From Compostibacter hankyongensis (GTDB lineage: Bacteria > Bacteroidota > Bacteroidia > Chitinophagales > Chitinophagaceae): a stretch of DNA of 64,000 nucleotides. The stretch covers positions 682,001-746,000 of the forward strand of contig NZ_BAABFN010000001.1 of NCBI RefSeq assembly GCF_039541075.1. Direction: 5' to 3'. The position numbers and the translations under genes are program-made. The notes below the pieces were generated by a model. The model did not search any database. It was not told the DNA's origin and saw only the letters and a program-made list of their open reading frames with translations. Position 1 is the stretch's first letter. The number at the start of each line of letters is the position of its first letter. Below, one piece after another: positions 1 to 8,117 of this stretch.

Positions 1-857
1 GTGGGGCCGTAATAAATAATGGCATTTATTCCGCTGAACTGGGAAAACAAGGGAAGCAGGATACCCAGGAGCATGGCCTTGCGCATGGCCGGGGAAAAGA
101 GGGTGCGATACGAGGCCGTCTCTTCGGTAAGACTTTGCCGGATCTGCCCGGTATCCCGGATGGCGTCGTCTTCGCCGGTTATTTTGGCCAGGATGTCCTT
201 TCCCTGATTGAACCTACCCTTTTGTATCAGCCAGCGCGGACTTTCGGGAACCAGAAACAGCCCGGTCAGAAACAGCAGGGCCGGAAAAACCCCGATGCCA
301 AACATGCCTCTCCATACCTCGCCGACAAAAAGCCGGTTAAAGAGACTGTCGGCGGCATCTTTGTTTAGCGAAAAGCTCAGCAGCCCGGCATTGGTCAGGT
401 AGGCTACCAGAATGCCGAAGGTCAGCGCAAACTGGTAGTAGGTGACCAGCCGGCCCCTTACCCGGGCCGGAGCTATTTCCGATATGTACAGGGGTACCAC
501 GTTGGAGGCGATCCCGATGCCGATGCCCCCGACGAGGCGGGCGGCGATGATCCAGGACAGAGAGGGCAGCAGGGCGCATCCCAGGGCCGACAGCAGGAAA
601 AGCGAGGCCGACAGCATGAGCAGCTTCTTCCGTCCGAACCGGTCGCTCAGCTCTCCTGAAAAGGCCACGCCCGTAATGCAGCCCACCAGCGCCGAAGATA
701 CGAACCACCCCTGCTGGACGGCGGATAATGAAAACTGCTGCTGCACCAGGGGCAGCACGCCGGATATTACGGCCATGTCGAAGCCGAAGAGCAGACCGCC
801 CAGCGACGCTACAACGGTTATGCCCAGAAGATAGATGTTTCTTTTCCCTTTATCCAT
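1..857 (-). CDS. MFS sugar porter, partial (C-terminus outside window)
   Basis: Major facilitator superfamily, sugar porter (XylE/GalP-like) family; imports a hexose or pentose across the inner membrane. Translating the minus strand from ATG at 857 gives about 285 residues. An N-terminal helix with 'GGLLFGFD' comes first, then the 'DRFGRKK' loop, the hallmark 'PESPRWL' at the end of the first six-helix half, and 'FSQFSGINAIIYYGP' opening helix 7. The rest of the second half lies beyond base 1. It is the last visible gene of the leftward operon isomerase-GH92-porter, 35 nt after the GH92 stop. Mannose is the likely substrate because of its neighbours; this is inferred and no residue proves it. 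Confidence 0.9.
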   Translation of the reverse strand, partial: MDKGKRNIYLLGITVVASLGGLLFGFDMAVISGVLPLVQQQFSLSAVQQGWFVSSALVGCITGVAFSGELSDRFGRKKLLMLSASLFLLSALGCALLPSLSWIIAARLVGGIGIGIASNVVPLYISEIAPARVRGRLVTYYQFALTFGILVAYLTNAGLLSFSLNKDAADSLFNRLFVGEVWRGMFGIGVFPALLFLTGLFLVPESPRWLIQKGRFNQGKDILAKITGEDDAIRDTGQIRQSLTEETASYRTLFSPAMRKAMLLGILLPLFSQFSGINAIIYYGP

Positions 858-892
858 GATCGTCGGTTAGTGTTTGCTGCTGAACCTGAAAG

Positions 893-3226
893 CTATTTTC
901 TGCGGGACATCGAAGGAGGAGCGTCCTGCGGACCGCTGCCCCATTTTTTGTTGGGTTCCGGTCCCATCTCGAGCACCAGCTTCCCGCCGTCTACCAGGTC
1001 GGAATGATAGAACCAGGGCTTGTTCAGCGGCTTCCCGTCCAGGATGGCCGACTGGATATAGCGGTTCGTATCAGAGGTATTCCTGGCCTCTATTACAAAG
1101 GTCTTCCCCGAATAATATTTGTTATCGAGGTGTATGGTGATCTTGTCAAAGATCGGGCTTCCGATCTCGTAGAAAGGTTTTGCCGAAGCGCCTCCGTCGG
1201 TTTCAAATAATCCCATGGCGCTCATGACGAACCAGGCTCCCATCTGGCCCTCGTCCTCATCGCCCAGCCATCCGTGGTAAGGCGTGGAGCCGTAGTATTT
1301 GTTCATGATCTCGCGTGTCCATTTCTGGGTGAGCCAGGGCTTGCCCGAATAGTTGAACAGCCATGCCGCTTCCATATTGGGCTGGTTGCCGTGGTTGATG
1401 GGAACAAGATCATAGAGATCGCCTTCGGCATTAAAATCGTACCGGGCCGATTTCTTAAACCCTTCGTCCAGCCGGTTGTTGAATTCGTCCTGGCCCATGA
1501 GGTTGATGATGCCCTGCACATCGTGGGGATTGAAGAAGCTGTATTGCCAGGCGTTCCCTTCCAGGTATCCGGGGCCGTTAAAGCTGGTGCAGCAGTAAGG
1601 CGTCCAGTCTTTTACCCAGCTGCCGTCCCGGTTTTTCATCCGCACATATTTTACCGAGGGATCAAATACGTTTTTATAGTTTCCGGCGCGCCTGATAAAT
1701 GTCTTGTACTCCCGGGTTTTACCCAGCGCTTTTGCCATTTCGGCCACGCACCAGTCGTCATACGCATACTCAAGCGTATTGGAGACCTGTCCTTCTTCGT
1801 TGGGCACATAGCCGAGCTTGAGGTAGGATTCATAATATTTATTCCCGGCAAAGCCGCCCTCTTTTGTCCGGATGCCCGGCGTGGTCTGCTGGTGGATCAT
1901 GGCCTTAAATGCCAGGGGTACATCAAAATCACGTATACCCTTCTGATAAGCGCTTACCATCAGCGATATTTCGTGGGATGCCTCCATGATGCCCGAGTAT
2001 TCGATACCGGCGGGGCCTTTGGGGAGCCACCCTCCCGTTTTATAGATCTCCAGGAATGAGCGGACCCACATGCTGGCGATATCAGGGTTGACCAGGGTCC
2101 AGAGCTGGTTCAGGTTCCAGAACGTATTCCAGAAGGCATCTGACCCCAGGACCGGGGAAGCCGGATCCGTCTGTCTTTCTATTTCGTTGACATCGATGTA
2201 TTTGCCGTTTACATCGCTCCAGATCGTGCGGGCTACATACGAGCGGTAGAGGTTGGTATAAAATTTCTTTTTGTTGGTTTCCGTGCCGCCTTCAACCGTT
2301 ATTTTACTCAAAAGGGTATTCCATACCTTCCTGGCATGCTCATGTACCGCATCAAAATTCCACTTGAAAGGGTTCATTTCTGTTTCCAGGTTGAGCCTGG
2401 CCTGATCGATGCTCACCAGTGAAATGGCGCTTTGCATCTGGATCACCTCGCCTTTGTGCGCCTTAAAATTCGCATAGGCTCCCATGCGGCCTTTGCCTTT
2501 TATTTCCTTTACATTTTTTAGAATGCTGTCGCCGACCCATCCTCCGAAGCCTTCGATAGGCTTATCAAAACGAACGACAAAATGAACGGTATATTCATTC
2601 CAGCTCCACTTCTGTTTTGAATAACCTTCGATCTCGGTATCGCTTATCTTGGTGAACTTGGCATCCAGTATCTCCGCCGTATTTTCAAAGGGAATGTCCA
2701 GGTCCAGCAGGATGTGCGCGTCTTCTTCTTCAGGGTAGGTAAACCTGAAAAAGCCTGCCCGCGTCGTGCTGGTCAGCTCCGTATGGATATTGCCGTTCAT
2801 GAGGGTTACGGCATAATAGCCGGGGCTTGCCTGCTGGCTCGATGCTGCGATTCTGGACCGGTAGCCTGTTGTCCAGCCTGTGGTGGGGCCGTCGGCGGGA
2901 CCGCGGCGGGTGTTGAGGACGCCGACCGTTGGCATCACAGAGAGGCCGGCCATCGTCCAGGAATGGATATGGCTGAAGCCGCCGATGTTATTGATGGTAT
3001 ACTCATAGCCTGATTTCCAAACGCCTCCCTGGTTATCGGGACTGAGCTGTACCATGCCGAAGGGCAGGGTAGCTCCGGGATTCAGCATCCAGCGTGATTC
3101 TGAAGTGCCCAGCAGGGGATCGGCATAATCCACCGGTTGTTTTTCCTGTGCGGTTACCGACACGGCCGCCATGCAGACAGCCGACAGCAACAGCAAAGAT
3201 TTTTTTATGAACGAAACCATGATCAT
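893..3226 (-). CDS. GH92 family alpha-mannosidase, secreted
   Basis: Glycoside hydrolase family 92: Ca2+-dependent exo-acting alpha-mannosidases that release mannose with inversion, usually in the Bacteroidota periplasm or on its surface. The 777 residues begin with a signal peptide (Lys-rich start, hydrophobic core, 'VSVTAQ' cleavage region). The N-terminal beta-sandwich starts 'PLLGTS...NPGATLPFGMVQLSPD'. The (alpha/alpha)6 domain carries 'WDAFWN'-like 'GSDAFWNTFWNLNQLW', 'GWLPKGPAG' and the family motif GDEDEGQMGAW at residues 655-665, whose acidic residues are the expected catalytic base region. Length fits the family. An alternative ATG lies two codons downstream (3220). It starts 5 nt after the isomerase stop, so the two are translated as one operon. 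Specificity (alpha-1,2, 1,3 or 1,4) cannot be read from sequence. Confidence 0.95.
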   Translation of the reverse strand: MIMVSFIKKSLLLLSAVCMAAVSVTAQEKQPVDYADPLLGTSESRWMLNPGATLPFGMVQLSPDNQGGVWKSGYEYTINNIGGFSHIHSWTMAGLSVMPTVGVLNTRRGPADGPTTGWTTGYRSRIAASSQQASPGYYAVTLMNGNIHTELTSTTRAGFFRFTYPEEEDAHILLDLDIPFENTAEILDAKFTKISDTEIEGYSKQKWSWNEYTVHFVVRFDKPIEGFGGWVGDSILKNVKEIKGKGRMGAYANFKAHKGEVIQMQSAISLVSIDQARLNLETEMNPFKWNFDAVHEHARKVWNTLLSKITVEGGTETNKKKFYTNLYRSYVARTIWSDVNGKYIDVNEIERQTDPASPVLGSDAFWNTFWNLNQLWTLVNPDIASMWVRSFLEIYKTGGWLPKGPAGIEYSGIMEASHEISLMVSAYQKGIRDFDVPLAFKAMIHQQTTPGIRTKEGGFAGNKYYESYLKLGYVPNEEGQVSNTLEYAYDDWCVAEMAKALGKTREYKTFIRRAGNYKNVFDPSVKYVRMKNRDGSWVKDWTPYCCTSFNGPGYLEGNAWQYSFFNPHDVQGIINLMGQDEFNNRLDEGFKKSARYDFNAEGDLYDLVPINHGNQPNMEAAWLFNYSGKPWLTQKWTREIMNKYYGSTPYHGWLGDEDEGQMGAWFVMSAMGLFETDGGASAKPFYEIGSPIFDKITIHLDNKYYSGKTFVIEARNTSDTNRYIQSAILDGKPLNKPWFYHSDLVDGGKLVLEMGPEPNKKWGSGPQDAPPSMSRRK

Positions 3227-3231
3227 TGTTT

Positions 3232-5028
3232 TTAGGCTTTAAGGAATGCTTTTATCACTTTTGCACGGGAAGTTCCCTGGTTGACGAGGGTATATGATGC
3301 GGCCGCAGCAGGGATAACGAACGTCTCTGCATATTGATATATTGTTTCCGGCTGGCCGGCGATCTGTACGGCTACGGCCGTGCCTTCGACGAGCATAAGC
3401 ACATGGAAAGAACCTTCGGTCTGCAGGGTCAGGGAGGTATCAAACTCCGCGCGGTGGACATCGTAAAAGTGCGCTTTGTGAGTAGGCAGATGGATGATCT
3501 CCCAGTCGGTTCCCTTTTTCAAAGATACGGGTCTGGAGATCAGTTCGTCGGCCACTGTCTTTCCCTTACGGTCGAATTGCAGGTTGTTAAAGGCATGTTC
3601 AATATTGATGGCCCGGGGTTTTCCGTTCAGGTCCAGCCGGAGCCAGTCATACATCTTGAAAGTAAAGATGTAGGGGGTGGCGCTGATCTCCAGCACGAGA
3701 TTACCCTTGCCGGCACTGTGCACGGTACCGTTGGGAATAAGAAAAAGATCATGTTTTTGCGCGGGAAAAGTTTGTACGAAGCGCGGTATGTCCACTACCG
3801 TTCCCTGCGCCTGGCTGTCTTCGAGCTGTTTTCTGAAGAATGCGGGATCTATATCGTCCTGGAAGCCAAGATACACCTCGGCATTTTCCTGGCAATCGAG
3901 TATATAATAGGTTTCATCCTGGGTGATGGTTTCTCCGAAGTTCTCCCGGATGTAAGACAGCGAAGGATGACACTGGATGGAGAGGTTGCCGCCGTCCCAG
4001 GTATCCAGGAAATCGAAACGGACCGGAAATTCGTACCCGAACCTTCCGGCATGGTTGCCCAGCACAGCGTCCTTTTCGCGAAACATCAGAAAATCGAAAG
4101 AAGCTTCGAGCAGGTATCCGTCGCTTTCAAAGACCAGCCCGTTTTCGGGAACGATCAGCTCGAAGGACCAGGCATAATTTACCTCTTCCTTGTTTATCCC
4201 TTCGATATGTTCCTTGATCCACTGTCCGCCCCAGGCGCCCGGTTCGAACCAGGGGCGTACGCGGAAGGCCGTTTTACCCAGCTGATGCAAGGCGTTCTTA
4301 AAGTCGGCTCCGGCCATCCAGCTCAGCGTATCTTTCCATTGCGCATCGGCGATCACTTCAATTTTATCAAGGATCTGTTTTTTGTGTTCGTTCAATACCA
4401 CCCAGTCGACAAAATAAAAGCGCTTGTACATTTCACCGGCATCTTCCGGTGCGTCGGCGCCCAGGTTGGTGATCGAGCCGGCGCGCATGCGAAGCTGCAA
4501 TTCGCTCTTGGGCAGGTCGAGATAGACCAGATGCGCATTTTCGGCCATCAGCGCGGCCGCGGTTCCGATTACCAGCGTGAGGTCATGATCCTGGCGGGGG
4601 GTAATCTGTTCTCTAAGATCATAAAACCGGTCTAAAGAGAGGTCTGTCTTTGTGCCCCATACCGATTGAGGCGTTCCCAGGTAGGGGGATGCCATTTCCC
4701 GGATAATCCCGGGCGATTTGAGATAATCCGTCGTATCGACCCAGCATACGGATACGCCCTGTTTCTCAAATTCCTTTTCCAGCGCTGTTTTTACGTCGGT
4801 CCAGAATACTCCGGCATATCCGTCCAGGGCTACGAACTTGTGCCGGATGATCCAGGCTGCAAGCGACGCATAGCCATGAAAGATTTTTCCCGCTCCGAGG
4901 GAATGGGTAGGGTAGAGGTCATATCCCTGCGGATTACCATCAATTCTCCTTACGGGCAGCAGGGGTTGGCTACCCGCTCGCCAATTCGTCTTGATCGGAT
5001 TGGTCTTATTTTTTACACTTATATCCAT
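3232..5028 (-). CDS. Long class I mannose-6-phosphate isomerase homologue with N-terminal kinase-like domain
   Basis: The C-terminal half (about residues 250-598) is a class I phosphomannose isomerase cupin, interconverting mannose-6-P and fructose-6-P in the cytoplasm. Metal ligands are visible as Gln352 and His354 in 'IQCHPS', Glu372 in 'DETYYIL', and a later His in 'PNGTVHS'. Ordinary ManA has about 320-400 residues. Here about 240 extra N-terminal residues resemble a nucleoside-kinase fold: 'KFVALDGYAGVFWTDVKTAL' sits where a P-loop would be but lacks the Gly-Lys-Ser/Thr, and 'LVYLDLPKSELQLRMR' resembles the lid helix of P-loop kinases. No signal peptide is present, as expected for a cytoplasmic enzyme. 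First gene of the leftward operon; an exact promoter and an operator lie 100-160 nt upstream. Confidence 0.85.
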   Translation of the reverse strand: MDISVKNKTNPIKTNWRAGSQPLLPVRRIDGNPQGYDLYPTHSLGAGKIFHGYASLAAWIIRHKFVALDGYAGVFWTDVKTALEKEFEKQGVSVCWVDTTDYLKSPGIIREMASPYLGTPQSVWGTKTDLSLDRFYDLREQITPRQDHDLTLVIGTAAALMAENAHLVYLDLPKSELQLRMRAGSITNLGADAPEDAGEMYKRFYFVDWVVLNEHKKQILDKIEVIADAQWKDTLSWMAGADFKNALHQLGKTAFRVRPWFEPGAWGGQWIKEHIEGINKEEVNYAWSFELIVPENGLVFESDGYLLEASFDFLMFREKDAVLGNHAGRFGYEFPVRFDFLDTWDGGNLSIQCHPSLSYIRENFGETITQDETYYILDCQENAEVYLGFQDDIDPAFFRKQLEDSQAQGTVVDIPRFVQTFPAQKHDLFLIPNGTVHSAGKGNLVLEISATPYIFTFKMYDWLRLDLNGKPRAINIEHAFNNLQFDRKGKTVADELISRPVSLKKGTDWEIIHLPTHKAHFYDVHRAEFDTSLTLQTEGSFHVLMLVEGTAVAVQIAGQPETIYQYAETFVIPAAAASYTLVNQGTSRAKVIKAFLKA

Positions 5029-5140
5029 ATGGGTTCATTTATGTCTGCGTTGCTGTCGTCACTCCGGCGCGGGCTTTGGCGGCAGCGGTTAAGCGGGCTG
5101 CACGGCTTCGGCATAAGCCACAAGGAAATGATTTTCTGAA

Positions 5141-5170
5141 AATGTTTATATGTACAAACATACAAACATT
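5141..5170. promoter_or_regulatory. Operator site 1 (divergent isomerase/gntR region)
   Basis: A near-perfect 30-bp inverted repeat whose core is ATGTTTATATGTACAAACAT (5142-5161). Its complement differs at 3 of 20 positions from the copy in front of susC (7906-7925), and a third copy lies in front of the sulfatase. It overlaps the -7 box of the leftward promoter and touches the -33 box of the rightward one, so a bound protein would block both. The divergent GntR protein is the obvious candidate binder (inference). Confidence 0.75.
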
Positions 5171-5185
5171 TTGAAGATTCCCAAA
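5155..5185 (-). promoter_or_regulatory. Bacteroidota-type promoter for the isomerase-GH92-porter operon
   Basis: Read on the minus strand: TTTG (5182-5185), 19 nt, then TATGTTTG (5155-5162), an exact match to TTTG-N19-TAnnTTTG. Transcription would start near 5149, giving a leader of about 120 nt before ATG 5028. The -7 box lies inside operator site 1. Confidence 0.7.
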
Positions 5186-5201
5186 ATGACTTTTAAATTT
5201 G
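5170..5201 (+). promoter_or_regulatory. Bacteroidota-type promoter for the GntR regulator
   Basis: TTTG (5170-5173), 20 nt, then TAAATTTG (5194-5201), an exact consensus match. Its -33 box abuts operator site 1 and its core interleaves with the leftward isomerase promoter, which predicts autoregulation. The transcript would begin near 5208, downstream of the longest possible TTG start, which supports the internal ATG at 5310. Confidence 0.65.
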
Positions 5202-5309
5202 TTCTCCGGACAGGCGGTGTCATATTGCCTGACGGGAGGGCGGCAAGGCATCTTAAAAGCAGGAGATGCAATTGTTCATAAACGCTTGTCTACACGAAAC
5301 AAACACCAG

Positions 5310-6041
5310 ATGAAATTTTCGATTAATCATAAAAGTCCCGTCCCGCTGCACATACAGGCGGAAGAGCTCTTACGCAATATCATCAAGGACCCGCAGTATG
5401 TAAACGGAAAATTTCTTCCCAATGAAGTGGACCTGGCCAAACAGCTGGCCATTTCCCGGACTACTTTAAGACAGGCCCTGAACAAGCTGGTTTATGAAGG
5501 ACTGCTCGTCAGGAAAAAAGGTATTGGCACCAAGGTGGCGGGAACTTCGGTGAGTTCGAAGTCCAATAACTGGCTCAGCTTTTCACAGGAGATGCAGGCC
5601 CGCGGCATTCCCATCCGGAACTTCGAGTTGCACATCAGCTGGGTCAGCCCGGAGGAGCAGGTGGCCAATTTTTTTGAGATCAGCACCGCCAAGAAGGTGC
5701 TGAAGCTGGAGCGGCTGAGGGGCAAGCCTGAGGGCCCTTTTGTCTATTTTGTTTCTTATTTCCATCCCCGGGTGGGGCTGACGGGGGACGAGGATTTCAA
5801 ACGGCCGTTGTATGAGATCCTGGAAAACGATTATTCCGTCATTGCCAACCTTTCAAAGGAAGAGATCAGCGCCAAGACGGCCGATAAAAATATTGCCGCC
5901 AAGCTGGAGGTTACGCCGGGCGATCCTATACTTTTCAGGAAAAGATTTGTCTATGACCAGGGCGACCGCCCCATAGAATTCAATCTGGGTTATTACCGGG
6001 CAGACAGCTTTGTATATACCGTGGAAAGCAGGAGGGAATGA
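5310..6041 (+). CDS. GntR/HutC-family transcriptional regulator (UTRA domain)
   Basis: Cytoplasmic DNA-binding regulator of 243 residues. A winged helix (about residues 8-75: 'PVPLHIQAEELLRNII', then 'LAKQLAISRTTLRQALNKLV' and 'GLLVRKKGIGTKV') is followed by a UTRA effector domain (about 95-240), whose 'KVLKLERLR' and 'PIEFNLGYYRADSF' strands are typical of the HutC subfamily. UTRA domains bind small metabolites, often sugar phosphates. Start: an in-frame TTG at 5199 would add 37 residues outside the fold and lies upstream of the predicted transcription start, so ATG 5310 is preferred. It is divergent from the isomerase operon and shares its operator, so it most likely controls this locus; a mannose-derived ligand is an inference. 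Confidence 0.92.
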   Translation: MKFSINHKSPVPLHIQAEELLRNIIKDPQYVNGKFLPNEVDLAKQLAISRTTLRQALNKLVYEGLLVRKKGIGTKVAGTSVSSKSNNWLSFSQEMQARGIPIRNFELHISWVSPEEQVANFFEISTAKKVLKLERLRGKPEGPFVYFVSYFHPRVGLTGDEDFKRPLYEILENDYSVIANLSKEEISAKTADKNIAAKLEVTPGDPILFRKRFVYDQGDRPIEFNLGYYRADSFVYTVESRRE

Positions 6042-6068
6042 CCCTCTTGCAGTAGTCGGGCCGGGCTC

Positions 6069-7604
6069 TTATTTCTTCATATCATCCCTGTACTTTTCCT
6101 GCAGCGCTTTTAAATGGATCTTGAGCGTTGCGATCACGTCCTTGTAGTGCGGGTCGTTATATACATTTTTCACTTCCGTCGGATCTTTCTTCAGGTCGTA
6201 CAATTCCCAGGCATCTACAGGGTTGTAGAAATGGATCAGGGCATACCGGCGGGTGCGGATACCATAATGCGCCGTAAGGTTAAATGATTTTTCATAGTAG
6301 TGGTAATATATTTCATCCCTCCAGTCCTTTACCTTCTGCTTCATCAGCAGGGGCTTCATGGACTCGCCCTGCATATCTGCGGGCACCTTCAAGCCGGCCA
6401 GGTCCAGTAAGGTGGGCGCCAGGTCCAGGTTCAGCACAAATTCTTTCAGCCTGTTCCCGGGCCTGACCGCCTGGGGATAGCGGATCATCATGGGCGTCCG
6501 GAAGGCTTCTTCGTACATGAACCGCTTGTCGTACAGGCCGTGCTCACCCAGGTAGAATCCCTGGTCGGAAGTATATACCACGATCGTATTTTTGGCCAGC
6601 CCCGTTTCATCCAGGTATTTGAGCACCCGGCCGACATTGTCGTCTACCGACATGATACAGCGCAGATAATCCTCCAGATAGCGCTGGTATTGCCAGCGGG
6701 TTACCTCATCTTTCGTTTTTAACGTTTTAAAGATCTCATATTCCTTTTCATAGGCGCTGTCCCATACGGCCCTTTGTTCCAGGGAAAGACCGGCCAGCTC
6801 CTTCTGATACTCGCCCGGCGCCCAGCTGTTTATTTGTGTAACGGGGCAGGAATCGCAGGGTATCTTGCTGTCGTACCGTATATCCAGATCGTTTTTTACG
6901 CTGATGCTTTGACGCTGCAGGGCCGGCTTCCCGGTATAGTCTTCATAAAAGCTGGAAGGGAGGGGAAACTTTACGTCGTTGAATTTATCCAGGTATTGGA
7001 GCGGTGGCATGGCGTTGCGGTGCGGCGCTTTGTGATGCAGCATCAGGAAGAATGGTGCGTTTTTATGCTGATCGATCCAGTTTATGGCCAGATCGGTAAT
7101 GATATCGGTTACATAACCTTTATAGATGGTGTCCTTGCCCATCTTGATAAAATGGGGGCTGTAATAATGTCCCTGGTCCGGAAGGATGTTCCAGTAATCA
7201 AACCCGGTTGGTGTGGTGAAAAGATGCCATTTGCCTACGATGGCCGTCTGATAGCCGTTTGCCCGGAATATCTTGGGGAGGGTCTGCTGTTTACCGTCGA
7301 AATAAGTTCCGTTATCCATCATGCCGTTGACATGCGAATATTTTCCTGTTAAAATCACGGCCCGGCTGGGGCTGCATATCGAGTTGGTCACAAAGGCGTT
7401 TTGCATGAGCGCGCCCTCCCTGGCGATACGGTCGATATTCGGCGTCCGGATAAACCTCGACCCGCAGGCGCTAATGGCCTGGTAGCCGTGATCGTCGGCC
7501 ATAATAAATATGATGTTGGGCCGGTTGCCGGCTGCGGGTTGCTGCGCGGAAGATACGAGGGATAAGGACAGCAGTATACACAGTAAAGAAAGGCGTAGTT
7601 TCAT
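6069..7604 (-). CDS. Secreted S1-family sulfatase, Cys-type
   Basis: Type I sulfatase (alkaline-phosphatase fold) that removes sulfate esters from glycans in the periplasm. A signal peptide (residues 1-20, 'LSLVSSA|QQ') is followed by the metal-binding 'NIIFIMADDHGY' (Asp37, Asp38) and the modification motif CSPSR (77-81), whose Cys77 must be converted to formylglycine. 'GKWHL' (the 'VGKWHL' segment) and 'YTSDQGFYLGEHGLYDKR' give further active-site residues. The length of 511 is normal. It resembles N-acetylglucosamine-6-sulfatase-like members, but the substrate is not readable. It stands alone on the minus strand between the gntR gene and the susC operon, with an operator 50 nt upstream. 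No maturation enzyme is visible in the window. Confidence 0.93.
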   Translation of the reverse strand: MKLRLSLLCILLSLSLVSSAQQPAAGNRPNIIFIMADDHGYQAISACGSRFIRTPNIDRIAREGALMQNAFVTNSICSPSRAVILTGKYSHVNGMMDNGTYFDGKQQTLPKIFRANGYQTAIVGKWHLFTTPTGFDYWNILPDQGHYYSPHFIKMGKDTIYKGYVTDIITDLAINWIDQHKNAPFFLMLHHKAPHRNAMPPLQYLDKFNDVKFPLPSSFYEDYTGKPALQRQSISVKNDLDIRYDSKIPCDSCPVTQINSWAPGEYQKELAGLSLEQRAVWDSAYEKEYEIFKTLKTKDEVTRWQYQRYLEDYLRCIMSVDDNVGRVLKYLDETGLAKNTIVVYTSDQGFYLGEHGLYDKRFMYEEAFRTPMMIRYPQAVRPGNRLKEFVLNLDLAPTLLDLAGLKVPADMQGESMKPLLMKQKVKDWRDEIYYHYYEKSFNLTAHYGIRTRRYALIHFYNPVDAWELYDLKKDPTEVKNVYNDPHYKDVIATLKIHLKALQEKYRDDMKK

Positions 7605-7653
7605 GAAAACTTGACTTTTAGGAATTTAGGAAGGGCAAGTATACGGAAAAATA

Positions 7654-7673
7654 ATGTATATACATCATAACAT
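7654..7673. promoter_or_regulatory. Operator site 2 (sulfatase upstream region)
   Basis: ATGTATATACATCATAACAT, differing from the susC copy (site 3) at 3 of 20 positions. It lies 50 nt upstream of the sulfatase ATG. No exact -33/-7 pair was found next to it on the minus strand; TATACTTG at 7636-7643 is one mismatch from TAnnTTTG. Confidence 0.6.
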
Positions 7674-7881
7674 TTTTTGAAAGAGAAATCATTTCAGGTA
7701 TCGGTTTGCAGGAACAGGCAGCCCGGAAAAAATCAAATTGTTTTGCGAAGAGCTCCGGAAGAGCAGACCCCATCGATAAATATTTCTATATTGATAATCA
7801 ATTTGATAGTATTCTAATAAGAACCTGCCTTCCGGGATGATGATAAGCGGAGGCCCGGCGCCCGTAAAAATTTCTTAATTA

Positions 7882-7912
7882 TTTGGATTGCTGGAAATAA
7901 TTTGTATGTTTG
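7882..7912 (+). promoter_or_regulatory. Bacteroidota-type promoter of the susC operon
   Basis: TTTG (7882-7885), 19 nt, then TATGTTTG (7905-7912), an exact consensus match and the same -7 octamer as the isomerase promoter. The leader before ATG 8118 would be about 200 nt. The -7 box is the left end of operator site 3. Confidence 0.7.
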
Positions 7913-7925
7913 TACATTATAACAT
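7906..7925. promoter_or_regulatory. Operator site 3 (susC promoter)
   Basis: ATGTTTGTACATTATAACAT overlaps the -7 box of the susC promoter, in the same orientation and position relative to that box as operator site 1 relative to the isomerase promoter. The identical placement suggests repression by promoter occlusion. Confidence 0.72.
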
Positions 7926-8117
7926 GAATTTAACACTCCCGGTTGGATCGGAACAGGTTTTAAAGTGTTATCGCTGATGATATAACGTATACCCATATAC
8001 TCCGATTAAGATTTGCAAAGGCAACGCTCCATGCAGTATTCCTTGCGTTCCTGCCGGCTTTGTTGCTTACTTCCCTGTGAACCGTCCCTATAGGTCTATA
8101 ACCTACTAATATTTATT

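Larger units (their letters stand above)
7605..8117. other. Divergent intergenic region sulfatase/susC
   Basis: 513 bp without a convincing gene. It holds operator sites 2 and 3 and the susC promoter. The part from about 7640 to 7930 is AT-rich. A 17-codon frame starting at 7924 (MNLTLPVGSEQ...) lies in the susC leader and might be translated, but nothing else supports it. Confidence 0.6.

Noticed and set aside
3334..4635. 433-codon plus-strand frame opposite the isomerase
   Set aside because: No recognisable domain; the minus-strand isomerase motifs are complete.
7924..7977. 17-codon frame (MNLTLPVGSEQ...) in the susC leader as a regulatory leader peptide
   Set aside because: No run of a single amino acid, no alternative hairpins and no ribosome signal support attenuation. 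It could be chance.
7814..7996. 60-codon minus-strand frame in the sulfatase/susC gap
   Set aside because: It covers operator site 3 and the susC promoter and shows no protein-like pattern.
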